This document shows positions 63,743-64,000 of a DNA stretch of 64,000 bases, one piece after another. The position numbers and the translations under genes are program-made. The notes beneath the pieces are model-generated. The model was not told the DNA's origin. It made no database searches and saw only the letters and a list, made by a program, of their open reading frames with translations. The stretch's first letter is position 1; every line of letters starts with the position of its first letter. Origin of the DNA: Pectobacterium sp. CFBP8739 (GTDB lineage: Bacteria > Pseudomonadota > Gammaproteobacteria > Enterobacterales > Enterobacteriaceae); the NCBI RefSeq assembly GCF_013449375.1, contig NZ_JACDRR010000021.1:132853-196852 (forward strand), read 5' to 3'.

Positions 63743-63903
63743 GTATCCCTTCGGTGAGGGCTACGGCTCTCACCGCTCCTTTCCTTACTGCTGTTCTCCT
63801 TTTAGAATACCGACATCCGGCGGCATCATTCGCCCGTCACGTTATCGCTGTGGCCTGAGGCGAACTTGCCCTTACTGATAAAAATTATTTATAAGCACTC
63901 ACT

Positions 63904-64000
63904 ATGAAAATCGGTCTGTTTTACGGCTCAAGCACCTGCTACACCGAAATGGCGGCGGAAAAAATTCGCGACATTTTGGGTGAAGAGTTGGTGGATCTGC
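63904..64000 (+). CDS. fldB: Flavodoxin FldB (5' part, runs off right edge)
   Basis: The ATG at 63904 opens [20 protein letters not shown], the flavodoxin FMN-phosphate loop ([10 protein letters not shown] in place of GSTTGNTE) found in FldB. Only 32 codons are in the window. FldB is a long-chain flavodoxin in E. coli, adjacent to xerD there. Electron carrier role known for the family. Confidence 0.92.
   Translation, partial: MKIGLFYGSSTCYTEMAAEKIRDILGEELVDL

Noticed and set aside
1-64000. CRISPR arrays, insertion sequences or prophage genes
   Set aside because: No regularly spaced repeats, transposase-like or phage-like translations were recognised.

Overview
The window is chromosomal DNA of an enterobacterium, most likely Pectobacterium or a close soft-rot relative. 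That placement is an inference. It rests on the housekeeping genes lysS, prfB with its programmed frameshift, recJ, dsbC, xerD, fldB, yhjE, lpxP, yjcE and ghxP, which read as enterobacterial orthologues. It also rests on a complete Flp/Tad operon joined to a giant-surface-protein cassette. I recognise no prophage, insertion sequence or CRISPR array.

Region 1 (1-28785, all minus strand) looks like a surface-appendage block. A response regulator and sensor kinase, with a near-consensus Fur box over their promoter, lie upstream of flp-tadV-rcpC-rcpA-rcpB-tadZ-tadA-tadB-tadC-tadD-tadE-tadF-tadG, the same order as in Aggregatibacter. Only 57 bases after tadG begins a 2673-residue cysteine-free giant protein carrying an N-terminal LEPR motif. 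It contains three long modules of beta-sandwich, beta-propeller and beta-sandwich. It is followed by a TolC-like lipoprotein, two HlyD-like adaptors (one with a GAF-like N-terminus) and an M50-type (HEFGH) membrane metalloprotease fused to an HlyD-like domain, which runs off the left edge. No ABC ATPase is present. This cassette is the best candidate for an undescribed export/assembly system.

Region 2 (29000-51100) is purine import and catabolism. It holds ghxP (PurR box upstream), allantoin genes hpxS-hpxA-hpxB divergent from the permease hpxC, the operon guaD-xdhA-xdhB-xdhC, hpxQ-hpxT, and hpxO followed by an NMT1-like ABC transporter. Together they would take guanine through xanthine, urate, 5-hydroxyisourate and OHCU to allantoin and allantoate. 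Sigma54-type -24/-12 elements precede guaD, hpxO, hpxC and probably hpxQ, and NtrC-like sites precede guaD and hpxO, so nitrogen control is likely. Between ghxP and hpxB sits a short CRP-site transcript with two tiny ORFs. The second strongly resembles E. coli AzuC as I remember it, suggesting an AzuCR-type dual-function RNA. lpxP is embedded in this region.

Region 3 (51150-64000) holds a SnoaL-like gene, tRNA-Gly(CCC), a LysE exporter with an AraC regulator, an HxlR regulator divergent from a SnoaL-MDR oxidoreductase pair, and then the conserved run lysS-prfB-recJ-dsbC-xerD (minus strand), yhjE and the start of fldB (plus strand).
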